From positions 23,272,132-23,336,131 of the forward strand of contig JALGQZ010000018.1 in assembly GCA_023105745.1 (NCBI GenBank): DNA of 64,000 bases, written 5' to 3'. Below are positions 11,961 to 26,183 of this stretch, piece after piece (positions within the stretch are counted from its first letter, which is position 1; each line of letters opens with the position of its first letter). This stretch comes from Austropuccinia psidii (Eukaryota; Basidiomycota; Pucciniomycetes; Pucciniales; Sphaerophragmiaceae). A model generated the notes under the pieces. The model did no database searches. It saw only the letters and a list, made by a program, of their open reading frames with translations, and was not told the DNA's origin. The position numbers were made by a program, and so were the translations under genes.

Positions 11961-14900
11961 ATATTATCCAATATAGCTGCGTTATGTGGTTTAAACCCTA
12001 TATAAAGTCTTTCATAATTCCATTACTAATAAACTAAATAGTTTGAGCCCTTAAAATGTATCTTTTACAGTTTCTGATGTTTCTTACCTGTGAGAACATT
12101 TTTAACAAACAAAAATATATAAATCTTCAGCTTTCATGAACAAAACTGGGAGGTTTTGGTTCTGGAAAACATCTTTTATTCAATAACTTTGTTATTAAAT
12201 GATTATAATAATAAGAGAACCATCAGGAGGGAACATGGAAATATTATAAACCCATCCTCCCAATTACAATTGAGATGAAAAGAGGATTTCCAAAAATAAT
12301 CTTATTACCACTATTGTAAGTAGTTACACTTCCAAGAGTAGAAACTCTTGGAGTACTTGGATAAGATTACATTTTTTAATCCATTTAATTTCTATTTAAT
12401 TAAGAATATTGGTGATTATTTCCCCAAGTTTTCTCAATATATTAATTAATACTAAATTATTATAGTTGAAAACCTTGATAGATCATTAATTTCCTTTCAA
12501 AACCAAAGTTCTCGTATCTTAATTAGTAATTCATGAATCAATCCTGAATCTTTCAATTCAAAATTCTCTGAGCTTTCTAAATTCTAATGTAACCCTAATA
12601 GTTTCATTCACACACCAAAAAATCCTTTTTCAAATCAACCTTAGGCAATAAACCTCCAACCTCATATCATATAATAATATGAAAAATATTTATGAATAAA
12701 AGTAAATCTTTCTTTTAATATTTTACAACGATCTTGGTAGTATTAACAAAACACAATAGCTTAAGAAAGGAAACCTAGTGGATACCTCAAAAATCAACTT
12801 TAATCATGCTGAATATATTAATGATGTAAAATAATTTCTCTTTTAATATAAAGCTTTAGATTATTCACATAGAATGAATAAATCTAAAATATAATACAAA
12901 AATTATTTATAAGAGAAAGTTTCTATATTCATTGTAAGCTACTTGAAGCTTTCTTAATAAAGTGATATAATAGCCTTCCACTTTTTTGGTATTTTGAAGT
13001 ATATAAAAATAAAAATCTCCCAGAAGATAGACCCTAAATATAATATATTGAATATATTATTTAATAGCCTATAGTTAATACAGCTCCATCACTTACAGAA
13101 ATATCAAATGAGAATGAAAAATTACATTATAGACACTTTCTGAATAATCCTTAATCAAAGTTATTTTCATTCTTTATATCAAATTTGAGGAAATGGGTCT
13201 TTGAGTTATTAATCCTTTTTTTATATCTATCAAACAGCCCTCAAAATTTAGAATAAAATTTGATATTGGTTGTATCAAATTTGTATATCTGGTAATGCTT
13301 AAGCTCCTCAAAAATGAATACAAAATAGTGTTCTGTGTTTTTTATTTTATTAATTTTTACCTTTTATAAAGCTCTAATAAGTAAGAAAGAGTAATTATCT
13401 TCATAAACCAAAATATTATTTTGTAGTCTAAGGGTCCTTCTAATTACCTTGCTTAATACAAGATATATTACTATTTTTAGAAAGGAAATTAAGAAATTTC
13501 GCATACTCTCCTCCAATATATTTATAAATGAGTTTAATTCCACATATAATCATTTTTTATATATTAATTAGATACCAAATTCTAATTATCTTTTATCTTG
13601 TACCATCTTAGCCATATCTAAAATTATAATTTCCATATATCACTAGACTAAAATAGTAATATATCTAGCTACATTAGAAATTCAATAAGTCAATATTATT
13701 CAAGATTATATATTTCTTTCTCTTATGATTTGGCTTTTATTTCTACTCAATACCTGTGTATAATGAAAACCCTCTCTTTAAAATAGTTAAAGTATTCCTA
13801 TAATATGAGTTGGCGCCAGCTTTCTTCAATTTTATTTGATAGCTTTCTTTTCCTTTTTACTTAAATCACTTTATTCGTTTACCTTCATATTAAAATCCCA
13901 ATTTGTGACTGGATTAAAGATATTTTCTAAACTTATCTATGGTTGATGTTTTGAAGACTTTTTTGAGGGTGTAGCGACTATTCATATGTATTTCCCATTA
14001 TTTGTAAAAAATAAATATTATCATAATTTGGCTACTTGATGTATTTTGAGATAGCTTTTGAAAAGTTTTTCTTAATGATTATAACATTTTTCCAAGTTTC
14101 ACAATAATTTATTGCAATATGAATTACATATCTTTAAATTATGAAAAAAAAACTATGTTTTTTCATTTTCCTTAAGATAATAAATTTTCATTATAATTAT
14201 TTCTGAAAATTGTAGAGAAGTTGGAATTAGACATATGCAAACCTATGAAACTGCTATAATGTATTTCCAGTAAGTGTGTTTTTTTGTAAAAATTCAATTT
14301 TCACATTATATTAATTCCTTCCGTTATTTCTATATCAGCTCTTATTGTTCAAAGAGAGGTATGAAAATGGATATTATTAATCCCTCATCTCAAAATTAAT
14401 TTAACAATTCCTCTATGAATTCACTCTATACTTTTCATCTTTTTCATATTCCTCACCTTATCAAAACCTTTATTAAAACTGTTTCTGAAATTTTCTTTTA
14501 GAATCCATACTTTTAAGCTTTCAAGAGCTCATATATGATGTTGAATGTTTTTTAGCTCATCAATTCAAATTAAATTGGACCTTGATTATTGAATTCATAT
14601 TAAACTCATTTATCTGTAAGTTCGAGATCTATAGCTCTTTAGCTATTATGTATGATCATTATTTTATTATGATTTCTCCTTAATATTTAGAATTCTGTAA
14701 CCCAGAAACATTATCAAGTAATATAAGAGTAACATGAAAGGCTAATGATTCCCCATACCATTTCAATTACTTCAAGGCATATCAATTAGAAACACATTAT
14801 TCAAAAAGAAAGCTCTTCATATAATCACTTAGTTTAGAATTTAACACAATCAATAAATCCCATTTTTGTCCCCTGTTCTCATTGATGGATTCAGAAAGAA

Positions 14901-17900
14901 ATTCTCTGAAAATAGGAATATTAAAAATGAAAATTGAAAGACTAGAGAGCTTACTTAATTTCAATCCAGAATCTGAATAAAGACGCGCAATCAAAAAGAT
15001 TCACTCGATTTGATTCATGATTTCTATCCTTTAGGGATACTTTAATTGGTTCATGTACTACTAAATTGACTCTTTATAAGAAAATAAACTTCCAAAAGGA
15101 TTGTCTTGAAGTACGAATTTCTCAAATGAGAGCCCATCATTCCCCTAAAAATGGGGATTAAATATTTCTAATTATAAAATTTTAAATTAATTTCTTCTCC
15201 CTCAAAAATTCCATTTATATGCTCAAATAGAATCCCAAATGGTGTCCTCAAAAGCTGAAATAGGCTCTCTTTGAAATTATTTGGTCTCCCTGAATCGAAA
15301 AGCCCTTACTATTCTAATCTTCATAAAGAAACAAAATAATGTCGAAAGCCATACTTCTTGTATAAAAAAATGCATAAGCTAAAATGAAAATTAACTCACA
15401 TTTATAAATGGAGAGATTTTGGTAAAATTTTAAGAGTGTTTAGTAATCAAAATGAATGGTAAAAATATCGAGAATCTCTTATAAAATAAGAATCAATCCA
15501 TAAACTCTTGGAAATATCATTAACTCTCCCAAATCCCATTTCCAAGCTACCATCAAATAGAAAAACTTCATACATCTTTGAGTATTTTAATCCAACCTTT
15601 AGGAACTAAAGATATTTTGTCCTTATTCAAATTTTAGTTCAATTTAAAATACCAAACCTATTGATTTCAATTAATTCCAACTTTTTTTTAAAACACAAAG
15701 AGAAATCCCCTTTATTTAATAAAAAATGAGATTTTTTTAATTGAATTAAACACATTATGAACATTTATTCTTGGTTAAAAATTTCATTAAATACACCATT
15801 CTTCAGTTATTTGGTTTTTAAAATTCCAAATGGGAGGCCAACCTTGATGAAAAAATCACTTTCAGCTTCTATAATATGGAAGAATAATCTTGATAGAATG
15901 AAACTGTAGTACTTTCCACTTTCTCCTTTTTTAATTTTGAATATTTTTTTTTCTTTCAAGATATATATCAAATTGGTATTTAATGAACATAATTCTCATA
16001 TATAAGAGTCTTATATGGTAACAATGAAAGTGCAATAAAAAATTTCTTTTTATTATCATAATTATTTCTCTTTTTTTTAACAGGATGAATATTAAAATCA
16101 GAATTATCATCGTTATTCTATGATATATAATGTCAAACAAATTTCCATGCTTATATAGGGAAGATGATCTCAATTGATAAAAGATAGGATCTAAATAAAA
16201 TATCGCTTTCTTCTTAAGAGCTAATTTCATCCAAATATTAAAAAATGAAACAATGAAATAAACCTATTCAATGTAACAGCACCATTCCTACAGTGAACTT
16301 ATTCAAAACCTTCACTCAAAATAAGTAATTCAAGCCACAAAAAAATCAATAATTCTTGTAATAAATTTAACGACGTCAAATATCTATTAAGTACCAATAT
16401 GGGTATGGACCTATCAGCAAAAATATAGAAGTAGAAGAATATTTGCCTCCTTCAAATAATATTTAACAACACTCACTAATAAAGTAAATATCTATCTTAT
16501 ATTAATAAATCCAGATTAAGGTAGAAATCTAATCACACTGCAGGATTCCTTATTAAAACCCGTCTATTAGTTAAGTTTTATTCTTATACTTTGAATCCCT
16601 TGCTCCATATTATATATAAATAGAGCTTCTTCTTTTTTTATATTTCCTTCTCCATATTCATTATATTGATTTCATTCTAATTTAAAGATTCATATTTATC
16701 ACGTTCCTTCAACATTTGATGGGTAAGATTTTCTTATTCCCATGGTTATTTTAAATCTCAATCCTTCTTCTTTTTCTGTGTTGTTATTTCATGTAAAAGG
16801 AAGTTTATGTTATATCCTGAAAAAAATCTTGTATGAAATTTAAGGTAAATTTATTCATAATTTTGAATTTCATATTATTTACATTTGAGTTATCATAAGC
16901 AAATTGAAAAATTGGGACTAAACAAAGTCATTACAAATTGTTGGAATATGTTAAAGTAATGAGCTATTTCTAATATAGTTTCAAATACTTTATTATCCAT
17001 TGAATTATAATCGATTTCAGAAGAATAGATATTCCACCTGAGCTAGATACAATTTTCTAATAAGTAGCGCAGAGATACAAGGTAAAAATATTATTAAATA
17101 GAAGAATTTCCAACAAAAATATTATATATTGGATTTTAAAATCATTAATTATAATTATTCACAAGATAGTCAAAATTAAATGAGAAGATACTAATAAATA
17201 TCTAAAAGAATAATAAGAAGGAATGTTCAAATTTAAAATAAACAGTAAAACTATATGGAAGACCTTCATTTCTTATAGAATAAGTTGTTGAATAAAACCC
17301 ACCAAAGAAGATCTGTGGTAACCTTCCAGCTACCATGTCATCAAAATACGACATATGAAATAAATAAATTCACATAATTTCATTTTAAATACAAAATTTT
17401 TAGAAAACAGATTAAAAACACGTTTTGAAAGAGAAATAATAAATATCTTGTGTATTTTTAATATTATTATTATTCATTACATCTTCTCTTCACTTTTAGA
17501 ACAATATAATCAATATATCAGCATTTCTATTTATTTATATTTATATATAAATCCAGAAAATAAAGGTTTTTATAAAATTATGTTTCTCAAAGTAGACATA
17601 AATTCATCATTTAACTTCTTTTCCCTAAATCATTTGAATATATAAATATTCTCAATTAATTTTTATTTTTAAGGTGAATATGAAGGAAGTTCATTAAATA
17701 TTTTATTATTTATGAATATTAAATATAAATCTTGAAATGGTACTTTGGGGCTTTTAGGTAATGGTTTTTTTATAATTTGATTCAAGAAAGAAATTACTTT
17801 TACTGTCCTCAGTATTTTATCAAGGTAAAAATGAATTTAAAATAGTAATTTCAAGAGTCTTGAAGGAAAATAAAACCCATGATTCAATTCTTAAATTCTT

Positions 17901-17999
17901 TATTCCAAGAAAATAACAATCTAAGAATTTATTAAGAAATACCTCAGAGGATATATTTAAGACTAAAGAATGATTTATAAAGTACTTCAAAGCTCCTTA
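11961..17999. other. About 6 kb A+T-rich DNA without recognised genes
   Basis: I see no protein family. One compact hairpin occurs at 12331-12352 (tccaagagt, 4-base loop, actcttgga). Open frames such as 15931-16230 on the minus strand are low-complexity I/K/L/F-rich reading of A+T-rich DNA and lack motifs. This may be deeply eroded transposon sequence. Confidence 0.5.
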
Positions 18000-20900
18000 G
18001 AGATAATTTTGGAATTTAAAAGCCATAAATTACATCATTGGGCTGTGTTTTGGTCCAAAAAGGGTTTGATATTTGAGATTTTTAGCCATTTTTTCCTTTG
18101 AAGCAATTTTCTCTATAGCTCAATTTGGATTGAAGAGCTCAAATCACTTCAAAATTTGTTAAGTACCTTCTCAAGCAGTTGAAGCTTATTTTGTGTGTGT
18201 TTTTTTGCTTAATTGTAGTTTAAATATCTTTGGAAAAGCTAAAGCTTCCTTTAACTCATTTAAAATACGAATTGAATTGAGTTACAGAACCTTTGAATCA
18301 AATTCAAGACAAAATTAAGAAGATTTTGTTGATATTTTGACACTTTATTCTGATAATAACAAATTTTGGGGTATTCTGGAATCTTTAAATCCAAGATTCC
18401 TTTTCCCCCTCATATGTAATAAATTAAGTTTACTATTATTATGATTACTCAGTTCGTAGTAAAGAATTATACCATGTATTCAATTCAATTGATTTTTTTA
18501 CTTTCACAAATTTAGAAAGTAATTGAATTAAGTTTTTTTTTTGAAACACATACACATAATTTAATTTTATAAGCTTCAATAATTCATGACTCTTAACTGA
18601 CAATCAAAGCTAATTTTAAACACGAAAACCTCGGGTTAACACAAACTGTTGTTTTAATGAATTAGGCGAAAATAGTTCTCAGATATTAATAATTAATACC
18701 TTCGAAAAAACATTTAAGCTTATTTATAGTTGAGCTACAAGAACTTCATCCATATGATACTTCAATTTATTTTTAATGGGTAATAAAATTTTCAAGCTGA
18801 ATTAAAGTATTATCAATAAGATAGAATTGATAAAATAATATAAATTTATTCTCAGAAAGTATCAAAATATAAGAAATTTTAATAAATAGCTATTCTTACT
18901 TACTTTTTATACAAAAACAAAAAAAAAATATTTAATATTTAATATTTTTATTGATTATTTCTTTAATTCTCTATTTTTTTCAAGAAATAATGAATATTCT
19001 TATTTTTAACATTTTTAGTATCTGAAATTTCCTCTAAGGCTAAGGAATTAGCAGATCAATTATATATTTTAACTATCAACCCAATCAGTATTTCATTCAT
19101 TTGACTTAAAAAGGTTAAATTTTTCGAATTTTTTATATAAATAAATTATTTAGATATCCTTTCTCTTGGAATTAATATATCTAATTAAAAATTTTCATGA
19201 GAAATAATAATAATTCTAATCTCCCAGAATATTTTCAAAAATTTTAATTATTCATAATTATTCCCAAATTAGTAACTTTGGTATTAATATTTTATTTATC
19301 AATTTTTGAAATTAATGTTATAGTTTTCACTAAGCTTTATATATATATTAAAAAACTTACTCTTAAGTTTTTTATTCATATTATTTTAATATTAAGGAGT
19401 CTAAATATAAGGATTTTAGTATTAAACGAATTTCAGAAATTATAAATATTACATCCTACCAAAAGGTAGGAAGTCTGAATTATTTATATTGATTTTATTA
19501 CATATTTAAACTTTATATTTGTTAATTTTATTAGTTATTTTTTAAAAAGTTAGAATAAATTAATTTTACTTATATTTACTAATCATTTTTCTAAATAATC
19601 AATTAATAAACTTTATTTAGTAAATTTGTATCAATTCCAAAAGTTAGGAGTCTCAATTAAGGCATAAATTCAGTTTTAATTTAATATTCGAAATAATTAT
19701 GAATAATGTTTTAATAATTAAATCAGAATTCTCTGAAATTTTTTTTCCAAAAATAAAAAATAAAAATATTAACATTTAATTAAAATTACAATTTATCTTT
19801 TTTTTTTCATTCTATTTTTTCTTTTTTTTCAAAAAAAGAAAAATATTTTTGAGGAAATTTTTTTATAAGATATTTCATCAAAAAATAAATTTCAGTAAAT
19901 TTAATTTCATGCTGTGACTTAAGGCCATAAAATAAGAATGAAACCCAAAATACCATCAAATATTGTATTCAATTACAAATCCATCCCTTTTACCTGTATT
20001 AATCTAATTAAAGGGAAATAAAATCTCATAAATACCAAATCCATTACTTAGCCAATAAATTTTTTAAATTTTATCTTCTGATATGATGAAAATATATCTT
20101 CCAGAATACATAATTATTATCTTTAGAGGTAAAGAAATGACAAAATTCTAAGCTGGTAAATCCCTTTTGAGTATAAACCTTAAATTCAACCTCTCCTACA
20201 AAATATCTAGATTTTATAAGTAACCAATAAAGTGGGATAATCTCCTTAACAAATTAAAAGATAGATATACAATGGTCCTATTTATGATAGCTTATAATCC
20301 AAAAATCAAACTCTAAAGTACTAAACCCACTTCAAATAGTAAAAATGAAAAAAATTTCTTTCACCTTTGATATATCTAATAAATATTTTATTAAAGACCC
20401 ATCAAATGAAAGATTTCCTAGTGGACCTGAATATGGATATTCAATTATACCACTCACAACCCTGTATCTCATATTTCTCAAAAAGTGTTTAATTTTTTCT
20501 TCCTAAAAATAAAAAAAAAACTATTCTTTCAATATTTGATCATAAATTTGATTATTTACATATTCTATAGTATATTCATTATTTAGAGATCCCTTAGGGG
20601 TAAAAATTGAGCTACTTTTGAGTTTTTTTTTGAACACTGACAAAGGTATCAAGGTTTTTAAGCTGAAAACCCACATGAGCTGGTGAAGGTTTATGATGTG
20701 GGATACTTTCCCACATAATTGAGTTTTGAGTTTTCGATCCTTCTCTAAGGCTTTTCATACTCTCATTAGGTATAAATATATTAATATGAGACCTTCAGGA
20801 ATTTCAATACAGCTTCTGACACATCTGGAATGGAAGAAGATTTCTAGAACATAAATTGAAGAATATTTTCAAAATTTATGCATTAAAGTTTCAAAATATT

Positions 20901-23740
20901 TTTTAAAAACCTCATCTGGGTTTTGATATTTAATTTATCAATTTTTTTTTACCAAAATTTAACTAACCAGGGTAATAATATTTAATATGAAAATTTGAAA
21001 GGATTTTCTATTCCTCCTTTCACCTTTATTTAGAATAAAATGAATCCTTTCCTTTAAGATAAAAACCCAAACTTTATTAGAAATATCTATTTTTTGACAT
21101 TTTCATTAAATTTAATCAATAAATAGAAATATTTAATATGGTTAAAATTTTAATGATTTTATTAATTATTAGAAAAAATAAATAAAAAATCATTTTTGAA
21201 ACCAAGTCTTTCAACAGTTTCATCACCAATTACTTTTAATATGAGAGACGTTATTATTTCTATTGATCAATTTTTTACATTCTACACTTATAATTTGATT
21301 TTTAAGTAATTCTCTTAAGGCTCCAATATAAGCTAATGTCAAAACTTATAAATATCCAAAAAAGAAAGAAATTACTTGGTTTTATTTATACCTTCTCAAA
21401 AAAAAATCTTTGAGTTATCAATTTGAAATAAAATGAAAGTTTTCAAAAAAAAAAAAATCAAATTTAAAATTTATTAAACATTTCTTTTATGAATAATTTA
21501 TCTTAAAATCTCTCAAAAAATGAACAAAGTATATCTAAAATAATTATTTCTATTAATTAGATTATATGAAAGAATATAATATTTTGATTCCTTCAAAATT
21601 TATCTTCTTTATTAATCATTATAATTAAATTTTACATTAATTTCAGTGCTTGTATTTATTTTTAATCGATAATTAAAAATAAATCAATTTTTTCATAATA
21701 GAAATTTTCTTTTGAACTTTTGATATAAAGAATATTTCAATATTTATTTTTTAAAACGAATTTAAAAATGTATGGGTTTTCATTTTTTTTAATCAAAAAA
21801 ATATATATATATATTAAATAAAATTGAATAAAAAGAAAAAAGAACATTATTCTTATAATTATTTTATTCAATTTATCATATTTAAAAAAGGAAAATGAAA
21901 TCTTAAGCCTAAATTAAAATAATAATATTAAATAGTTTCTCCTTTTTTCAAAAAAAAAAAAACAGAGAATAAAAACCTGAATTATTATTATTGTTATTAT
22001 TTTAATTTATCCTGTAAGGATAAAATAACTTTTTAAATATTTTAGTATATAAAAATTTAATTATTTTTATTTTTATTTTTTCAAGATTATTCCTGAATTT
22101 TAATTATTTTTAAAAAAAAAGAAAAGTAATCAAAAAAAAATAAAAGTAAAAAAAATGATTCAGATTTTTTTTTATTAATTATAATTTTATTAATTTCTTG
22201 TTTGAAAATAAAAATAAAGAATGGTTTTATCTTTTTTTATTAGTTTTTACCCAATAAAATGATGAAATAAACTAAAAGATCTTGAAAGTTGTAAAAACAT
22301 TTTTTCTTGTTCAAAAAAATAACTCTGGGATTTTTCCAATATATATATATATATATCATTTAAAGAATATTCATTTTTATTTCAATTTATGTATCATGAA
22401 TATTTTAATCAAGTTTTAAATAATAAATCATAATATTTTGATATTTGGAAAGCTTTCCAATTGAAATTTTACTTGCTTTATTTTGGTAAAGTGTATAACT
22501 ATCAAAAAAACTTGGATTGGAAAATAATCTTGCAGTAATTCTTAATTTTTGATTTATATTGAAAGAATAATTTCTCTATATAATAAATGAAATAATATTT
22601 AACCTTTTAAAAGCTTTATTATTAAATGAGTTCTTTTAGAAACACTTATTCAAAAAAAATCACTGTTAGCCATTTAATTCCATTTTGTGTGGATTTTTTT
22701 GAGGAATTTTTATAAATCTTTATATTGAATTTAATTAAATAACTTGAAATTATTCAATTAAAATTTAATAAATTAAATTTTGAGACGTATTTATTTCTTC
22801 TACCTTAGTAAATATAAATATAAGGTATAATAAAAATTCAAGGTTTTCAAGTTTGAATTTTTTTAAAAAATTAAATTAAATTTATAAAGTTCTTCATAAT
22901 TAAAATGATTTTTTGATTTAAAGAAGTGAAACTATATTTCAAAAAATTTAAGCTTTTTTCAAGACAAAAAATAGGAAGGGAAAATATTCCTTTTTGATTT
23001 CCAAAATAATTTTCAAATCTCATTAAATAATGATATATACAAATTACTTTATGGATAAGGTCATGAGATAACCATTCAAAGTATGATTAAGCTATATCTA
23101 AACAAATTGAAAAATTAAAAATTCAGTTCAACAAAACCCAATTTCTAGGTTAATTCATGATATAAATGTTTAAAACTCAACAGTTCAAGATTTTCAATCA
23201 TTTTTAGCTTATCAGAAAAGAATTGATATTAACTATAATTTTGAAAATGTATATCATTTTTCATTTTTCATTTCCTTTTTTATTAAAAATAGTTTTAATA
23301 AGAATTGATTATTCTTCAAGATTATTATTTAATTTAGAAAAATTGAATAAAGATTTCTGTTTATTCGCATATATAATATTTTTTCAATTTGAAGATTTTA
23401 CTTGAATCTATGCCCCTATCCCAGTTTTAGTAGATCATCATAGAAAAAAAAGAAGGTTCGATAAAATTAATGTTTTAAGATAAATAATTAAAGATACCAA
23501 ATAGATTTTTTTTTTTGTGAATTAGAATGAAATTTGATTTAGTTTTTTTGTTTTAAGATTTTTTAAGATGAATTTTGATAATCTTACTAAATTTCTAAGC
23601 TTCTCTTTATCTGTTTAATTAGACTAAATGATTAGTGATTTACTTTAAGTCAATCATTTAAAAGTTTTTATAGGAATTCCGTAAGATAACCCATCACAAT
23701 TTAAATAAGAATCTTGAGAAGATGATCCTCATTAATTTTC
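18000..23740. other. About 5.7 kb extremely A+T-rich DNA, no gene
   Basis: From about 18.9 to 23.4 kb G and C become very scarce, with many A and T runs. TA dinucleotide tracts lie near 21801-21815 and 22341-22357. Two neat hairpins stand out: 19454-19471 (tcctacc, loop aaaa, ggtagga) and 20696-20716 (atgtggga, 5-base loop, tcccacat). I see no coding signal. The block ends just before the promoter side of the J-protein gene. Confidence 0.5.
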
Positions 23741-23782
23741 CCAATTCCCAATTCCCAATTCCTAATTCCAAATTCCAAATTG
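23741..23782. repeat. Six tandem 7-mers (ccaattc type)
   Basis: Three exact copies of ccaattc are followed by ctaattc, caaattc and caaattg, with no gaps. It lies about 770 bases before the J-protein start codon, where CpG-containing sequence begins to appear. Confidence 0.8.
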
Positions 23783-23862
23783 TACTGTACTTTAATTCTT
23801 TTAGTTTAAAATTCAATTTTTGAATCAGGCCTTTTTCTTAGCGTAGTTGGATTGACATAATT

Positions 23863-23910
23863 AGTGAAAGCTTTAGTGAAAGCTTTAGTGAAAGCTTGAG
23901 TGAAATCTTG
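23863..23910. repeat. Four tandem 12-mers (agtgaaagcttt type)
   Basis: Units start at 23863, 23875, 23887 and 23899 (agtgaaagcttt twice, then agtgaaagcttg, then agtgaaatcttg), with a partial fifth at 23911. It lies upstream of the J-protein gene and could be a cluster of regulator sites or a simple microsatellite. The sequence alone does not decide. Confidence 0.8.
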
Positions 23911-23929
23911 AGTGTGAAATGCCTCTATT

Positions 23930-24547
23930 TTAAGATTGATGACGTAATTTGATCATGTCGTCATACGGTCAAACGATTCACGTTAAAGTTTCAAGACGGT
24001 CAAGAGGACCCAGATCAATTTTTTATGATTTTTAAATAAATCTTGACTCCTCTTCTTTGGTCAACAAGCATTGCAATTCAAATTTTTAATTTCTAATGAT
24101 CTATTTTCCAATCTTTCCCCCTTTTTTTATTAAAAAGAAATACTGTATAATAAATAGTAATGATCAAAACAAAATCTTGATTTAATTCAATTAAAGGTTA
24201 GTTAAGTATCATAGTCGTCGAAACTGGAGACTAAACCAAATCAAGCCAAATAATTTCGATCGATTCAAACCAAAAAATCTCAAACCGATCATTTAAAGTA
24301 GTAGTGTACTGTACTCAGTACTGTACTACAGTACAGTGCAGTAAATTCAAATTGATCGGATAGAGCCAATGATAGTCTCATGATTAAATTCATCAAGTTA
24401 AAAAGCAATCTTTTGGCTTTTCGACCTCGATCCAGCTTTTGATACGCATCTTTAATCTTTCGAATCAAATAATCGAAATTTGATTAACCTTTTTACAGTA
24501 TATCTGTATCTGTCTAAGAAAAACAAGCAAGCAAAAACTCTTTTACC
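23930..24547 (+). promoter_or_regulatory. Probable promoter and 5' leader of the J-protein gene
   Basis: CpG sites are common here (gacgtaat, gtcgtcatacgg, cgatcgattc, gacctcgatcc), unlike the surrounding repeats. A dense self-complementary cluster built on tactgtac / gtacagta lies at about 24305-24342. A pyrimidine and A-rich stretch leads to the start codon in a good context (accATGcc). I cannot place a transcription start site. Confidence 0.45.
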
Positions 24548-26183
24548 ATGCCATTCAATCAAGAAGTATCTTATTATGATTTGTTGTCAATCAATCAAGA
24601 CGCAAACTCAAAAGAAATCGAAAAAGCTTATAAAAAATTAGAATGTTTTTATTTTATTAAAATCTTATTTTTATCTTTAAACTAACTTTTTAATTAATAA
24701 ATCACTAACTAAACATTTCTTTCTTTTTGCTTTGATTTTTTATTTTTACACAAATTAATGTTTGATTAGGCTTTAATTCATCATCCAGATCGAAACATAT
24801 CAAACGATTCAACCAAAAAATTTCAATTATTAGCTGAAGCTTATGATACTCTAAAAGATCGTAAATTAAATTCCTCTTTAAATTATTTCAATCGAAACCG
24901 ATCATTAATAACTATGTATTCAAATTCTTTTAGCCATCAAACGAAAAAGTTATGATAGGAAATTGTTAAAATATCATCTCAAAACATCAAACTCATCAAA
25001 TCTTAAACCTACTCCATCTAGATCAAAATCTGATTCAGAAAAATATCCTAGCTCAAACTCTAATAACCTATTTGGTTATCCAGGTCAACCGCCTGTTCAT
25101 ATACCACCATTTAATAGAACACTTTCTTCAAATCATTCAAGCTTTTATAATTCTCATTCGACTAGTCAATCCTCAAATCAACAACATCAAAAACCTTTTT
25201 TTCAAAAATTAAACTTAAAAGATCTCAATTCAATCAATCTCTTCTCTCATTTCACTCACCCAAAAAACTCTTCTTCATCTACTTCGTCAAGAACTTCATC
25301 TTCCGATCTACCCCCAACTCATTCATCATCAAAACTAGCTTCAATCGATCCTTATTCAACCTTTGAACAAGCATGGGGTAAATCATTAGATGAAATTGTT
25401 GCTGAGGTTGTTGATATAACTTTAGCAAAAAAACTCGATAAAGCTTCAACATCAAATCATACATCACCTTTAAATCATTCAAATGCGTCTTTCGATCGAA
25501 ATCAAAACAAAAAACTCAATCGAAGCTCCTCAACAAATGTCAGATCACTTAACAATTCACCTACGGTGTCTGTTCAACGATCAGCTACCACTCCCAATGC
25601 ATCCTTTCACCATCAACCATCACGATCACCAGCATCAAGCTTTATTCACCAACGACGACCTCATTCGGAAACTGATAATCGACCCTTGAGAAGATCATCC
25701 TTGCAGACTGACCATCAAGCTTACAAGGAGTTTTGCTTACCTGAAGCTTACATTCCTCTCAGCTCAAAGAAAACCAGCCCGGTCCGCTCTGATGGACTCT
25801 ATCATGAGCCTATCAAGGATCGCCTTTGTCAAGATTCGCCAACGCGGCTACCATCATCAAGCCAAAATCAATTTAGTAGCTTATCGACCACACCAACTAC
25901 CTCTCCAGATGAATACACCCCACCAGGATTTAACCTAAACCAAGTCCATCAAACTCACAGAAACCCGCTTTATAGTAGAAATGATGAGTGCCCAAGTCGA
26001 ATGAGGAGGCAATCAGCATCTTCTGAGGCGTTTAGTAAACAATTTCAAGAGGTTGTCATCCGATTTGAAAGAGAACGAAATGGCCTAACAAAGATTAGTA
26101 GGGATTATAAAGCTCGCACCATCGATCTTGATGGCACAGTTCATGACCGTTATCGTAGGCAGAGAGCATCCCTATTGAAATGA
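24548..26183 (+). CDS. J-domain (DnaJ-like, class C type) protein with long Ser-rich tail
   Basis: Predicted three-exon gene: 24548-24640, 24770-24860 and 24934-26183, giving about 477 residues. The N-terminus is a J-domain: YYDLLSINQDA (helix I/II), a KEIEKAYKKL helix, the signature HPD at residues 36-38 (ALIHHPDRN), then FQLLAEAYDTLKDP and KRKSYDR (helices III/IV). J-domains stimulate Hsp70 ATPase activity. No Gly/Phe region, zinc-finger or C-terminal substrate domain of classes A/B follows. Instead there is a long Ser/Asn/Pro/His-rich, probably disordered region with an acidic patch (TFEQAWGKSLDEIVAEVVD, around residue 200) and a basic C-terminus. The second intron has a normal GTAAAT...TTTTAG pair and restores the DP-x-KRKSYD motif exactly. 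The first needs a GA-AG splice to keep the frame. Coding DNA keeps many CpGs. This is the only intact-looking host gene here. The partner Hsp70 and location in the cell are unknown. Confidence 0.75.
24641..24769 (+). other. Intron 1 of the J-protein gene with GA-AG ends
   Basis: The J-domain frame is continuous only if KKL (ending 24640) joins ALIHHPD (starting 24770). The 5' end then reads GAATGT instead of the usual GTATGT. The 3' end is a normal GATTAG, and there is a good branch-like ACTAAC near 24703-24710. The only nearby GT (24645) shifts the frame and runs into a stop. This is a rare GA-AG intron, a mutation, or a base-call error. Confidence 0.6.

Noticed and set aside
15931..16230. 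99-codon minus-strand open frame
   Set aside because: I/L/K/F-rich low-complexity reading of A+T-rich DNA with no family motif, no start context and no splice pattern. Expected by chance.
5000..23700. Possibility that the A+T-rich gene-less part is mitochondrial DNA
   Set aside because: No cox, cob, nad, atp, rRNA or tRNA sequence is recognisable, and it is continuous with nuclear transposons on both sides.
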